A DNA stretch of 64,000 nucleotides from Methylacidiphilum infernorum V4. GTDB taxonomy: Bacteria; Verrucomicrobiota; Verrucomicrobiia; Methylacidiphilales; Methylacidiphilaceae. The first letter of the stretch is position 1. Each line of letters begins with the position of its first letter. The notes below the pieces were generated by a model. The model did not search any database. It was not told the origin of the DNA and worked only from the letters and a program-made list of their open reading frames with translations. The DNA lies in NCBI RefSeq assembly GCF_000019665.1, contig NC_010794.1, positions 992,001 to 1,056,000 on the forward strand. Direction: 5' to 3'. The position numbers and the translations under genes were made by a program. This document shows, in pieces, positions 46,714 to 54,868 of the stretch.

Positions 46714-48866
46714 CCTATCTTTTCCTTTCCGTTGATCGATTGGTTCTGTTGAAGATCATCAGCGGCTTGAATTCGGGCCGCGCAAAGCTTAAAGGACGGC
46801 ATGTGGGACCGGGGGTCATGAGCCGAAAGGGTGAGCGCGTTGGCCGCTGCATTTTCCGAGGGGTAAAAAGGGATAAAGAGGGTGTCGATCCGCCCCTGCT
46901 CGGTCAGTTTTGCTTTGAAGTAGCCGCTTCCCCTCCTTGTTTCAACCTTGACATATTGCCCAGTCTTGATTCCCAGCCTCTGTCCCACAGCTGTAGGGAT
47001 CTCCACGATGGGAGTAGGTTCTTTTTCTTTGAGTTTTTCGATCCGCCTTGTTTGAACGGCGGTTTGGTAGTGGTAAAAGGTTCTTCCCGTGGTAAGGAAA
47101 AAGGGATACTCTTCATCCGGTTCTTCCGCAAGAGGGATGAAGAAGATGGGGTGAAACCGGGCTTTCCCCTTTTCGGTGGGAAATCGTTTGGACAGGAAGA
47201 GCTCTTTTTGGCCATTGCTTTCGAGGGAAGGACAGGGCCAGAAGAGTTCTTCTCCCCGGGCAAGCCTTTGGTAAGTGATTCCGTAATAATCTGCAAAAGC
47301 TCCCGCCGTGGCCCTGCGTATTTCTTCGAAGACCGCTTGGGGATCCGAAGGAAAACCCTCTGTAAAACCAAACTGCTTGGCAAGCAACCGAATAATTTCA
47401 AGATCGGTCTTGACCTGGGGAGGGGGAGAAAGTATTTGTGGCCTTAGCAAAACGCGGCCTTCAAGGTTTGTCACCGTTGCCGTTTCTTCAACCCACAGGG
47501 CCGAAGGTAAAACCACGTCGGCGACCGCAGCCGTTTCAGAAAGAAAAGGATCGCAAACGGCCAGAAATTCCAATGAAGAAAAAAGAGCTTTTAGCTTTGA
47601 ATGGTTAGGGGAGGAGATGAGGGGATTGGCTCCAAAAACGATCATCGCCTTGACAGCGTCTTGTTTGCCGAGATTTCCGAGGGCTTCGGTTACGGTTATC
47701 CCCGGCCGAGGAAGTTCTTTTTCATCTCTTTGCCATAGAGCTGCGATGAATTTCCTGTCATTGGGATCGGCATTGTTTCGACAACCGGGAAGTTGGTTGG
47801 ACTTGAGTCCCATTTCTCTTGCACCCTGCCCATTGCCTTGCCCCGTCAGGGTGCCGAACCCACAGTTTGGTTTTCCGACAAGGCCTAAAGCTAGAGAAAG
47901 GTTTATGAACGAAAGGACGTTATCTACCCCGTGGGCTTGCTGTTCACAACCTCGACCGGTTAAAATAATGGCGTGGGGATGGGTTTCGAAAAGGTCGGCG
48001 GTTTTGTGCAGTCTATCTTGGGATATTCCCGTAAGGGCTTCGACCCGAGAGGGCCAAAAGGAAGAAATACTGTTCAATACTTCTTCGAATCCGGTGGTGT
48101 AATTTTCAATAAAAGACCAATCGATTTTATTCTTACGGAAGAGCAGCCAGAGCAATCCGGCTGCCAAGATGTAATCGCTTCCTGGCTTGACTTGGAGATG
48201 CTCATCGGCATATTGGGCCGTAGGGGTAGTTCTGGGATCGACAACGATAATTTTTTTCCTCTTTTTTTTCAGTTCGTCAAGATGGGTTTTTAGGGGAGGC
48301 ATCGTTTCAAGGGGATTGGCTCCCACAAGCAAAAGCAGGTCGGTTTTCGCTATAGAGTCGATAGGGAAGGGCAGGCCTCGATCTATGCCCAAAGCCATTT
48401 CTAAGGCTTTAGAAGCCGAAGACATGCAGTATCTTCCGTTGTAATCGATTGAAGAAGTCCCTAGAACAACGCGGGAAAATTTTCCCAGAAGATAGGCTTT
48501 TTCGTTGGACAAACTGCCGCTGCCGTAAACGAATAGGGAATCGTTTCCCCACCGGGAACGGATTTTAGACAATGATTTAGCGGTAAATCCCAAGGCTTCT
48601 TCCCAAGAAGATTTTCTCAAAGCTTTATCTTTCCGGGGCCGGATAAGAGGAGTTTTGAGCCGTTCCGGATGGTTGATCAGTCTGCCGGCATTCAAGCCCT
48701 TGATGCATATTTGCCCCTTGTTGGTCGGAAAATCTCTAGGCTCTATTTCAACCCCTTCTTTTGAGTGCATAAGGCTGATCGCACATTGCAACCCGCAAAA
48801 GGGGCAATGGGTTTTATTATATGCTGATAAAGCATATAATGTATTTATATTATAATAATAATGCAT
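46710..48866 (-). CDS. nasA: Assimilatory nitrate reductase, catalytic molybdopterin subunit
   Basis: A 718-residue molybdoenzyme reducing nitrate to nitrite. The N-terminal 4Fe-4S site has Cys21, Cys24, Cys28 (CPFCGLQC) and a fourth in QICIKG, followed by molybdopterin oxidoreductase and C-terminal dinucleotide-binding domains (FFLTTGRTFYHYQTAVQTRR). There is no C-terminal 2Fe-2S or flavin domain and no reductase subunit nearby, so the donor may be ferredoxin or flavodoxin. The ATG at 48866 is the only start before the cysteines. It leads the operon and is divergent from HGbI. Confidence 0.92.
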   Translation of the reverse strand: MHYYYNINTLYALSAYNKTHCPFCGLQCAISLMHSKEGVEIEPRDFPTNKGQICIKGLNAGRLINHPERLKTPLIRPRKDKALRKSSWEEALGFTAKSLSKIRSRWGNDSLFVYGSGSLSNEKAYLLGKFSRVVLGTSSIDYNGRYCMSSASKALEMALGIDRGLPFPIDSIAKTDLLLLVGANPLETMPPLKTHLDELKKKRKKIIVVDPRTTPTAQYADEHLQVKPGSDYILAAGLLWLLFRKNKIDWSFIENYTTGFEEVLNSISSFWPSRVEALTGISQDRLHKTADLFETHPHAIILTGRGCEQQAHGVDNVLSFINLSLALGLVGKPNCGFGTLTGQGNGQGAREMGLKSNQLPGCRNNADPNDRKFIAALWQRDEKELPRPGITVTEALGNLGKQDAVKAMIVFGANPLISSPNHSKLKALFSSLEFLAVCDPFLSETAAVADVVLPSALWVEETATVTNLEGRVLLRPQILSPPPQVKTDLEIIRLLAKQFGFTEGFPSDPQAVFEEIRRATAGAFADYYGITYQRLARGEELFWPCPSLESNGQKELFLSKRFPTEKGKARFHPIFFIPLAEEPDEEYPFFLTTGRTFYHYQTAVQTRRIEKLKEKEPTPIVEIPTAVGQRLGIKTGQYVKVETRRGSGYFKAKLTEQGRIDTLFIPFYPSENAAANALTLSAHDPRSHMPSFKLCAARIQAADDLQQNQSINGKEKIG
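48821..48835. promoter_or_regulatory. LysR-type site ATGC-N7-GCAT inside the start of nasA
   Basis: ATGC TGATAAA GCAT is a perfect dyad with T-N11-A geometry, as bound by LysR regulators. It lies 31-45 bp inside nasA. The same consensus occurs again at 48951. Confidence 0.5.
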
Positions 48867-48948
48867 ATATCACTTTATTTTGATAAAGCAGGAATTGTGC
48901 TAGTCGCTAAATCAGATTCAAATAGATTGAAAATCTAAAGCATAAGAG

Positions 48949-48967
48949 CTATGCTTAATATGCATAG
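48949..48967. promoter_or_regulatory. LysR-type site CTATGC-N7-GCATAG in the nasA/HGbI promoter region
   Basis: A 6-bp dyad with the same ATGC-N7-GCAT core as 48821-48835. It lies 83-101 bp upstream of nasA and about 135 bp upstream of HGbI. A further inverted repeat, TAGATT-GAA-AATCTA, is at 48923-48937. The LysR regulator encoded at 50715 is the obvious candidate; this is inference. Confidence 0.55.
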
Positions 48968-49099
48968 ATAAATATTATCCATTGTTTTGATATTATATAA
49001 GTTTAAATATTCTTGAACTTAAAAATCCTAATCGATATATCGGTAAATCATCGGTGGACATTTCAAGAAATTGAAAAAAATCAAAACTGGAGGAAATAA

Positions 49100-49501
49100 A
49101 TGATCGATCAGAAAGAAAAAGAACTGATTAAGGAAAGTTGGAAAAGGATTGAACCCAATAAAAACGAAATCGGCTTATTATTTTATGCCAACCTGTTCAA
49201 AGAAGAACCTACAGTTTCTGTCCTCTTTCAAAATCCCATCAGTAGCCAATCCCGAAAACTAATGCAGGTTCTTGGAATTCTTGTCCAGGGCATTGACAAT
49301 CTGGAGGGGCTGATCCCTACATTACAAGACTTAGGACGGCGCCATAAGCAATACGGTGTTGTCGATTCCCATTATCCGCTTGTGGGCGACTGCCTACTTA
49401 AATCCATTCAAGAGTACTTGGGCCAAGGTTTTACCGAAGAAGCTAAGGCGGCTTGGACTAAGGTCTATGGGATTGCCGCCCAGGTGATGACGGCGGAATA
49501 A
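49100..49501 (+). CDS. Single-domain haemoglobin, Hell's Gate globin I
   Basis: A 133-residue globin. By memory the sequence corresponds to HGbI of Methylacidiphilum infernorum, a very acid- and heat-stable globin with tight oxygen binding. Key residues are Tyr29 (B10), Gln50 (E7) and proximal His82 (GRRHKQYGV). Strong SD GGAGGAA. It is divergent from the nitrate assimilation operon, so a role in scavenging NO formed from nitrite is plausible, though no companion reductase is encoded beside it. Confidence 0.95.
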
Positions 49502-49526
49502 AGGCCGGCATGCTTATCCTGGCTTT

Positions 49527-50579
49527 TTATAAAATCAAGGAGACCGTGGCCAACCGCTTTTCGTTCTTCGAGCTCAGGAGTTTTTCTGCTTGGAGATAGA
49601 CGGTCTTGTCAAGAAAGCTTGACTGTCTTGGAGAGGCTTTGGGAAGCAAGTGGGCTTCTTCCATTTCATGAATGATCCATTCTTCTTTTTCTTGGCTGGC
49701 CTTATTGGCCTTTTCCGGGTTAAAAACATGAAAAGCTCGGCCGGGAATGAACGTGTTTTTTCCCAATCGAAAAGGGCCCACAAGGCTGTGACGAATGACA
49801 TCCAGGGGCTGACGGATCCAGTTGCCGTAATGGAGCATTTCCGAAAGCTCGGCCCTATGCTCCGGGTTATCCGCCCACTGGCAAGCTTCGATAAGACAGC
49901 CGACAAGACGAACATGTTCTTCTTTTTTCTTTTCCGAGTGTTTTGCGCCAGCTAAAAGCACTTTTTCTGGATGGCCCGGAGCAAGATCGAGGCTTGTGGC
50001 TACACAACTGCCCGTTTCTTCAAAAAGGGCTAAAGAATTCCAAGGCTCCCCGACACAGTAACCATCGATTAACCCTTGCTTCAAATGGAGGGGCATCTGG
50101 GGAGGAGGCAAGGCAACGATCCGAACTTCTTTATGAGGATTTAATCCTATGCTTTTGAGCCACCTGAGTAGAAGAAAATAGTGGCTTGAAAAAAAAGAAG
50201 CAACTCCGAAAAGCAAGGGAAAAGATTTCTTGGCTTTCAGTTTCTTAAGGATTTCTTCAGGTTCATCGTCTTTACTGGCACCCCATTTTTTGGATAGCGT
50301 AATCGCATTGCCATTCAGGTTGAGAATCATCGCACAAGCACATTTACAGGGTATGGAACGCAGTCCGAAGTTGAGGACAAGGGGAAGTCCGCAGACGGCT
50401 TGGGCAAAATCAACTTCCCCGTAAACAATCTTGTCCCGTATTGTTGCCCATCCTGGTTCATGGCTCAAATAGACGTCAAAGCCCCACTTTTGAAACATTT
50501 CCCGTTCATAGGCGACGACGAACGGAGCACAGTCGATAAGAGGAAGATACCCAATGGATAATTTCGTTCTCGTTCTCAA
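49527..50579 (-). CDS. NrtA/NasS-like nitrate-binding protein without signal peptide
   Basis: A 350-residue protein of the NrtA/CmpA/SsuA substrate-binding fold: IGYLPLIDCAPFVVAYERE at the start, DFAQAVCGLPLVLNFG, and GLIDGYCVGEPWNSLAL. It begins almost at the domain (TTG at 50579 after AAGGAAGAG) and has no export signal or lipobox, and no ABC permease or ATPase is nearby. That is the pattern of NasS, a cytoplasmic nitrate/nitrite sensor, although its usual partner NasT is not in the window. Confidence 0.78.
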   Translation of the reverse strand: MRTRTKLSIGYLPLIDCAPFVVAYEREMFQKWGFDVYLSHEPGWATIRDKIVYGEVDFAQAVCGLPLVLNFGLRSIPCKCACAMILNLNGNAITLSKKWGASKDDEPEEILKKLKAKKSFPLLFGVASFFSSHYFLLLRWLKSIGLNPHKEVRIVALPPPQMPLHLKQGLIDGYCVGEPWNSLALFEETGSCVATSLDLAPGHPEKVLLAGAKHSEKKKEEHVRLVGCLIEACQWADNPEHRAELSEMLHYGNWIRQPLDVIRHSLVGPFRLGKNTFIPGRAFHVFNPEKANKASQEKEEWIIHEMEEAHLLPKASPRQSSFLDKTVYLQAEKLLSSKNEKRLATVSLIL

Positions 50580-50714
50580 TTTTTCTCTTCCTTATGCTTA
50601 AGCTCCAAGTTCTGGAATATCTTTTCCTTTATACAAGCAGCTTTGATGCCATCATTTTTTCAGATTTAGATTGCATAATATGTATTAGATGAATAATAAG
50701 TATAAATAAAACGT

Positions 50715-51626
50715 ATGGCTTATCCGCTAGACAGTCGGGCTCTTTATATTTTTGTGACCGCTGCCCAATCCGAGAGTTTTTCCAAGGCGGCGAAGTCCTT
50801 GCACATGAGCCAGCCGGCTATAAGTCGGACGATCCAGTCGCTGGAGGAAGAACTGGGTTGCAGGCTTTTTGACAGGGAAGGAAAGAATCCTTTGTTAACG
50901 CCTATAGGCAGGGAATTTTTGGCGGATGCAAAGGAGATACTCGCGGGAATGGAAAAAGCGAGGATTGACATTGAAAACCTGAAGCGAGAAGGACCAAAAA
51001 AAATAGTCTTTGCCACAAGTTCCTTAAGTTGCCAATATTTTATACCGCAGCTCTACAGGGAATTCCAGGAAAGTTTCCCCGATTGCCTTTTTGCCATTGA
51101 GCCGGCAGACTCTCCACTTGCCCTTGAACTCGTTGAAGAAAAAAAGGTCGACTTTGCCATTACCCTAAAACCCCTCTCTTACAAAGAAGGACTTGTCATG
51201 GTCGAACTTTTTCAAGACGATCTCCTTTTCTTGGTCAGTTCTCTCCATCCCTGGACGAGAAAAAAAGAGATACCTAAAAAAGAGATCGAGCAGGCCCACT
51301 ATTTTATAAAAAGCAAGAATAACACCACCTTTCACATTCTACAAAAGTCCCTTGCTCAAGCTTCCCTGTATCCCAAGAGTTTCATAGAGCTGGCCGAAAC
51401 GGCGGCGATTAAAGAAATGTCCAAGATGGGGCTGGGTATCGGTGTCTTGGCCAGTTGGGTTGTCAAGGATGAGCTTAAGAAGGGAAAATTGGTCAGCCTG
51501 CCTTTAGTTCCCGAGCGAATCACCAGGAAATGGGTTTTTGCCTACAAGATGGGCAGAAAACTTAGCCTTTTAGAAAGTACTTTTTTAGAGCTCTGCAAGA
51601 CGATTCTTCCCAAAAAGATGGGTTAG
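50715..51626 (+). CDS. LysR-type transcriptional regulator
   Basis: A 303-residue LTTR: winged helix-turn-helix in residues 1-60 (FVTAAQSESFSKAAKSLHMS, QPAISRTIQSLEEELGCRLF) and an effector-binding domain. It is divergent from the NasS-like gene and near the nitrate cluster, suggesting it controls nitrate assimilation, like cyanobacterial NtcB or Nac-type LTTRs. It may instead control the comA-like gene, which begins 77 bp downstream. Confidence 0.9.
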   Translation: MAYPLDSRALYIFVTAAQSESFSKAAKSLHMSQPAISRTIQSLEEELGCRLFDREGKNPLLTPIGREFLADAKEILAGMEKARIDIENLKREGPKKIVFATSSLSCQYFIPQLYREFQESFPDCLFAIEPADSPLALELVEEKKVDFAITLKPLSYKEGLVMVELFQDDLLFLVSSLHPWTRKKEIPKKEIEQAHYFIKSKNNTTFHILQKSLAQASLYPKSFIELAETAAIKEMSKMGLGIGVLASWVVKDELKKGKLVSLPLVPERITRKWVFAYKMGRKLSLLESTFLELCKTILPKKMG

Positions 51627-51703
51627 AGGCTTCTTTTTTTTTGAATGACCTGTCAAAAAGGTATTCTTTGTGTAAGAAACTCCAAAACAATAAAGGCAAT
51701 GCC

Positions 51704-52543
51704 ATGAATGATCCACAAAACAAAGAACGGGCTTTTGATTTTCTTCCTCTTAATGAAAGGGAATGCAAACCAAGAAAAGTAGGGATTACCGAAATACGCG
51801 GCCCCTATTACACCGCCATGGGCATTCGTTACCTTGAAGATCTTCTTGGAACCATGGGAGCCTATGTTGACATCCTGAAGTTTGCAGGGGGCTCTTTTGC
51901 CTTGATGCCTAAAAAGGTCCTTAGGGAGATGATTAACCTTTGCCATGGCAGTAACGTCGAGGTTTCAACGGGCGGTTTTATAGAAAGGGTGCTGGCGTGG
52001 GGAGCGGCGATAGTTGACAGGTATATTGAAGAATGTAAGGCGGTGGGATTTGACATAGTCGAGGTATCGGCCGGTTTTATTACGCTACCTTTCGATGATA
52101 TCTTGCGGCTTGTTGAAAAAGTCCAAAGGGCGGGCTTAAAGGCAAAACCAGAAATTGGCATTCAATTTGGAGCTGGAGGAGCGACGAAAGCCGAGGAGTT
52201 GGCAGCAGAAGGAACAAGAAGTCCGCAGTGGGCAATCAAGCAGGCTAAAAGGCTTTTGGAAGCCGGCGCTTATCTTATCATGATCGAATCCGAGGGCATA
52301 ACAGAAAACGTCAGTCCATGGAGAAGAGAGGTGGTTGCAGAATTTATCGATAAGCTTGGACTAGAAAACCTGATGTTTGAAGCGGCCGATCCGGAAGTCT
52401 TTTCCTGGTATATCAAGGATTATGGTCCAGAGGTTAATCTTTTTGTTGATCATAGCCAGATCGTGCAATTGGAATGCCTAAGATCCGGGCTTTGGGGAAC
52501 GAAAAGCAGCTGGGGCAGGGTATTAACCTATAAAAAGTCTTAG
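51704..52543 (+). CDS. ComA-like phosphosulfolactate synthase family protein
   Basis: A 279-residue protein from ATG 51704. Motifs of the ComA/HSA32 family are seen: GITEIRGPYYTAMG, DILKFAGGSFALMP, VEVSTGGFIERVL, FDIVEVSAGFITLP, KPEIGIQFGAGG and IMIESEGITENV. ComA joins sulfite to phosphoenolpyruvate in coenzyme M synthesis in methanogens; bacterial homologues often have unknown roles. No other coenzyme M genes are in the window, so the reaction here is unclear. It follows the LysR gene. Confidence 0.82.
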   Translation: MNDPQNKERAFDFLPLNERECKPRKVGITEIRGPYYTAMGIRYLEDLLGTMGAYVDILKFAGGSFALMPKKVLREMINLCHGSNVEVSTGGFIERVLAWGAAIVDRYIEECKAVGFDIVEVSAGFITLPFDDILRLVEKVQRAGLKAKPEIGIQFGAGGATKAEELAAEGTRSPQWAIKQAKRLLEAGAYLIMIESEGITENVSPWRREVVAEFIDKLGLENLMFEAADPEVFSWYIKDYGPEVNLFVDHSQIVQLECLRSGLWGTKSSWGRVLTYKKS

Positions 52544-52712
52544 CGCCTTTTTGGAGCTTTGCAAAGGAAGAAACATTTTCAGCTGAAAACTTACTTTGGA
52601 AAAAAGATGGAGCATTTATTGCTCTCCAAGGCCTTCTCACCCAAGGGGATCTCTTCTTCCGTTATCGGGACAAAGGACATGGTATTTTTTTCCCTTTGCC
52701 CTATTTTGAACC

Positions 52713-53210
52713 TTAAGGAATACGGGGGGGTTCTATTGTAACTAGGGTAATAATAAAGCTTTTTTCTGAAGTCCGGGTAAGGGCGGCGACTTTTGCGGGA
52801 GTTTTAAAGGGAATAGTAAAACTCTTTGGGGCTTTTTTGATGAGATGGCTGAGCGATTTTTTGGGACTGACGACTAAAACAATGGTTTTGATAGTTTGAA
52901 AACTTTTCGGCGATTGCTCTTTAGGATTGTTTCCCAACTCCGTTAAACTCGAATGGGTAGGGAACGCTTCGATAACTTCTGGAGCAATAATCGACTTAAA
53001 GGAAAGTTCTCCATAGGTCCAGAGATTTTCACGAAGTTCTCCCTGGACGTCGGCAAGCTTGGAGATTTCTTCAATGGGGACCAAATGGGCCTTTTCTTTG
53101 CTAAAACCCAGTTTCTGGTATTCTTTGAGCGTTCCCTGGGATTCAGAGGCGATTGAAGAAAACAGAGAGAGAAAAAAAAGACCAGAGAAAACAACGAGGA
53201 TTTTTTTCAT
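52713..53210 (-). CDS. Secreted protein, paralogue of the upstream gene product
   Basis: A 165-residue protein with a signal peptide (MKKILVVFSGLFFLSLFSSI). The middle contains NLWTYGELSF and the end SPKKSL...TPAKVAALTRTSEKSFIITLVTIEPP. The same blocks, NLWVYGKFEA and SPAKVLVNMKTDAG...LELVSPP, occur in the product of the gene immediately upstream, so I read the two as diverged duplicates. Family unknown. Start ATG at 53210, three bases after the upstream stop. Confidence 0.6.
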   Translation of the reverse strand: MKKILVVFSGLFFLSLFSSIASESQGTLKEYQKLGFSKEKAHLVPIEEISKLADVQGELRENLWTYGELSFKSIIAPEVIEAFPTHSSLTELGNNPKEQSPKSFQTIKTIVLVVSPKKSLSHLIKKAPKSFTIPFKTPAKVAALTRTSEKSFIITLVTIEPPRIP

Positions 53211-53213
53211 GGC

Positions 53214-53804
53214 TTAATCAGAGGGCATAACCGCAGGAGGTGAAACGAGTTCAAGTTCCATAAGGTGGTAGCCAGCATCCGTTTTCATGTTAACGAGGAC
53301 TTTTGCAGGAGAGGAAGGAGAGACATAAAGGAGGTCATTTTTTTTGATCGGAGGAAACCGGGTATGGTTGACGAAAATGACGTGATCGAGGTGTTGACTG
53401 GAAAAGAAAGCGGGAGCGGCAATAAGAGGCCAAAATAGGATGCCGGCACCCAGGGCCATTGCCGAAGAACCGGCAATCCTCTTGGTCCGGTCCCCGGCTA
53501 TTAAACAGATAATAAGCCCATCTTTGGGACTGTCTTGGGCTTCGAACTTGCCATAAACCCAAAGGTTGGGAGGACAAATCCCTCTTTTCTGAATCGCTGA
53601 CGATCGTAATTTTTGGACCTTGATAAGTTCTTTTATATTGTCGGCGGCATATTCTCTGTCATCCCTCTGCCGGGGACCGCCTTTTGATTGAGGAGAGCCT
53701 GCAGCCAATAGCTTGGGGCAAAACAGGGAAAAATAAAGCAACAAGAGAGCCGATATTAAAGTATGGGAAAGCTTACGCACTGCCAAGTAAAAACGAGGAC
53801 CCAT
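53214..53804 (-). CDS. Secreted or membrane-anchored protein of unknown function
   Basis: A 196-residue protein with an N-terminal hydrophobic segment (LSHTLISALLLLYFSLFCPK) and a second one near the middle (AMALGAGILFWPLIAAPAFF). It shares NLW-YG and SPAKV blocks with its neighbour at 52713. It may be envelope-localised. With the neighbour and the TonB-like gene upstream it forms a three-gene minus-strand set. Confidence 0.6.
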   Translation of the reverse strand: MGPRFYLAVRKLSHTLISALLLLYFSLFCPKLLAAGSPQSKGGPRQRDDREYAADNIKELIKVQKLRSSAIQKRGICPPNLWVYGKFEAQDSPKDGLIICLIAGDRTKRIAGSSAMALGAGILFWPLIAAPAFFSSQHLDHVIFVNHTRFPPIKKNDLLYVSPSSPAKVLVNMKTDAGYHLMELELVSPPAVMPSD

Positions 53805-53898
53805 GGAGAGATGAAATGAATGACCAATGATAGAAAAAGAAAGGTTTTTATCAAGAAGAAAATGATAGCACCGTTAAAAGAAAGAAAAGAAGAAGAGT

Positions 53899-54600
53899 TT
53901 AGCTGGGAATATAACTTGCTTGGTAATATTTGTCAGGAGTTGACGGAGGAGGTGAAGCATTTTCAAGTTCAAAAGTAATGGCTTCGGTAAGGGTGCGGCT
54001 CACATGCGGGGGAAATTTCCAGTGGGAGTCAATCCAATTTTTGGCGGTCACGTCCAAAAGGAGATGACCGGAAGAACGGACTACACGGGATGCAACGATT
54101 TTTCCCTGGCGAATCTCAAGCAGGATGACAACCGTCCCTTCCATGTGACGGAGCCGGGCTTCATAGGGGTAAGGGGGAGGGGAAAGAAAACTTGTTGACA
54201 AGGCATATTCTTTATACTCCTTGCGGGCCAAACAAGGGGCATTTCCCTTACGGGAATAGCTCATTGCTTGATTTTTCCGGATAGCTTGAGCGCCCTTCTG
54301 GCTCAAGGATATTGGCTTGGTCGAGGGCAAAGGAGGAGTAGGAAGAGCAATCTTGGTTTCTTCGTTCTTAAAAGAAGGTTGGGTCAAGGAAGGCGATTGT
54401 TGGGTATTGACTAAATCAACAAAGCAAGAGGAATCTGTTTGGGCATAATAAAAACCTACATTTTTCCCTGGTTTGTCCTTGTTGGAAAGGGAAACTAAGG
54501 CGAGCATGCCATGAATGCTTGCAGCAAGAATAAGGCACAAGCTGAAAACAAGCTTGTCCTTGGATAATGAACCAACAATTTTATAAAGCAGTTTGTCCAT
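53899..54600 (-). CDS. TonB-family energy transducer
   Basis: A 233-residue protein: one N-terminal membrane helix (LVFSLCLILAASIHGMLALV), a proline-containing spacer, and a C-terminal TonB-like domain (PYPYEARLRHMEGTVVILLE, VVRSSGHLLLDVTAKNWI, HWKFPP). TonB spans the periplasm and powers outer-membrane receptors such as the one at 40183. No ExbB or ExbD is nearby. Confidence 0.78.
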   Translation of the reverse strand: MDKLLYKIVGSLSKDKLVFSLCLILAASIHGMLALVSLSNKDKPGKNVGFYYAQTDSSCFVDLVNTQQSPSLTQPSFKNEETKIALPTPPLPSTKPISLSQKGAQAIRKNQAMSYSRKGNAPCLARKEYKEYALSTSFLSPPPYPYEARLRHMEGTVVILLEIRQGKIVASRVVRSSGHLLLDVTAKNWIDSHWKFPPHVSRTLTEAITFELENASPPPSTPDKYYQASYIPS

Positions 54601-54868
54601 TTTTGAAAGTAGGAAAGCAGAAAGTATGCCATATTGTAATCATTTGATAGCTAAAGAGTTGTAAAACTCCATCCCTGGTTCTTTTGTTCCGGGTGCAGGA
54701 AGGATGTAAATAAAGAATCGCTCTTTTGAAACGATCTTTACAGGGAGAGGATCAAGGAAAACAGAGAAGTGGAGTTGCCAACAAAGAAAATTTCCTTAGC
54801 TTTGAAAGATGAGGATTTGTTAATCTAAAAAGCTTAGCAGCTACTCAAACTTCAAAGAAAGGAACTTC

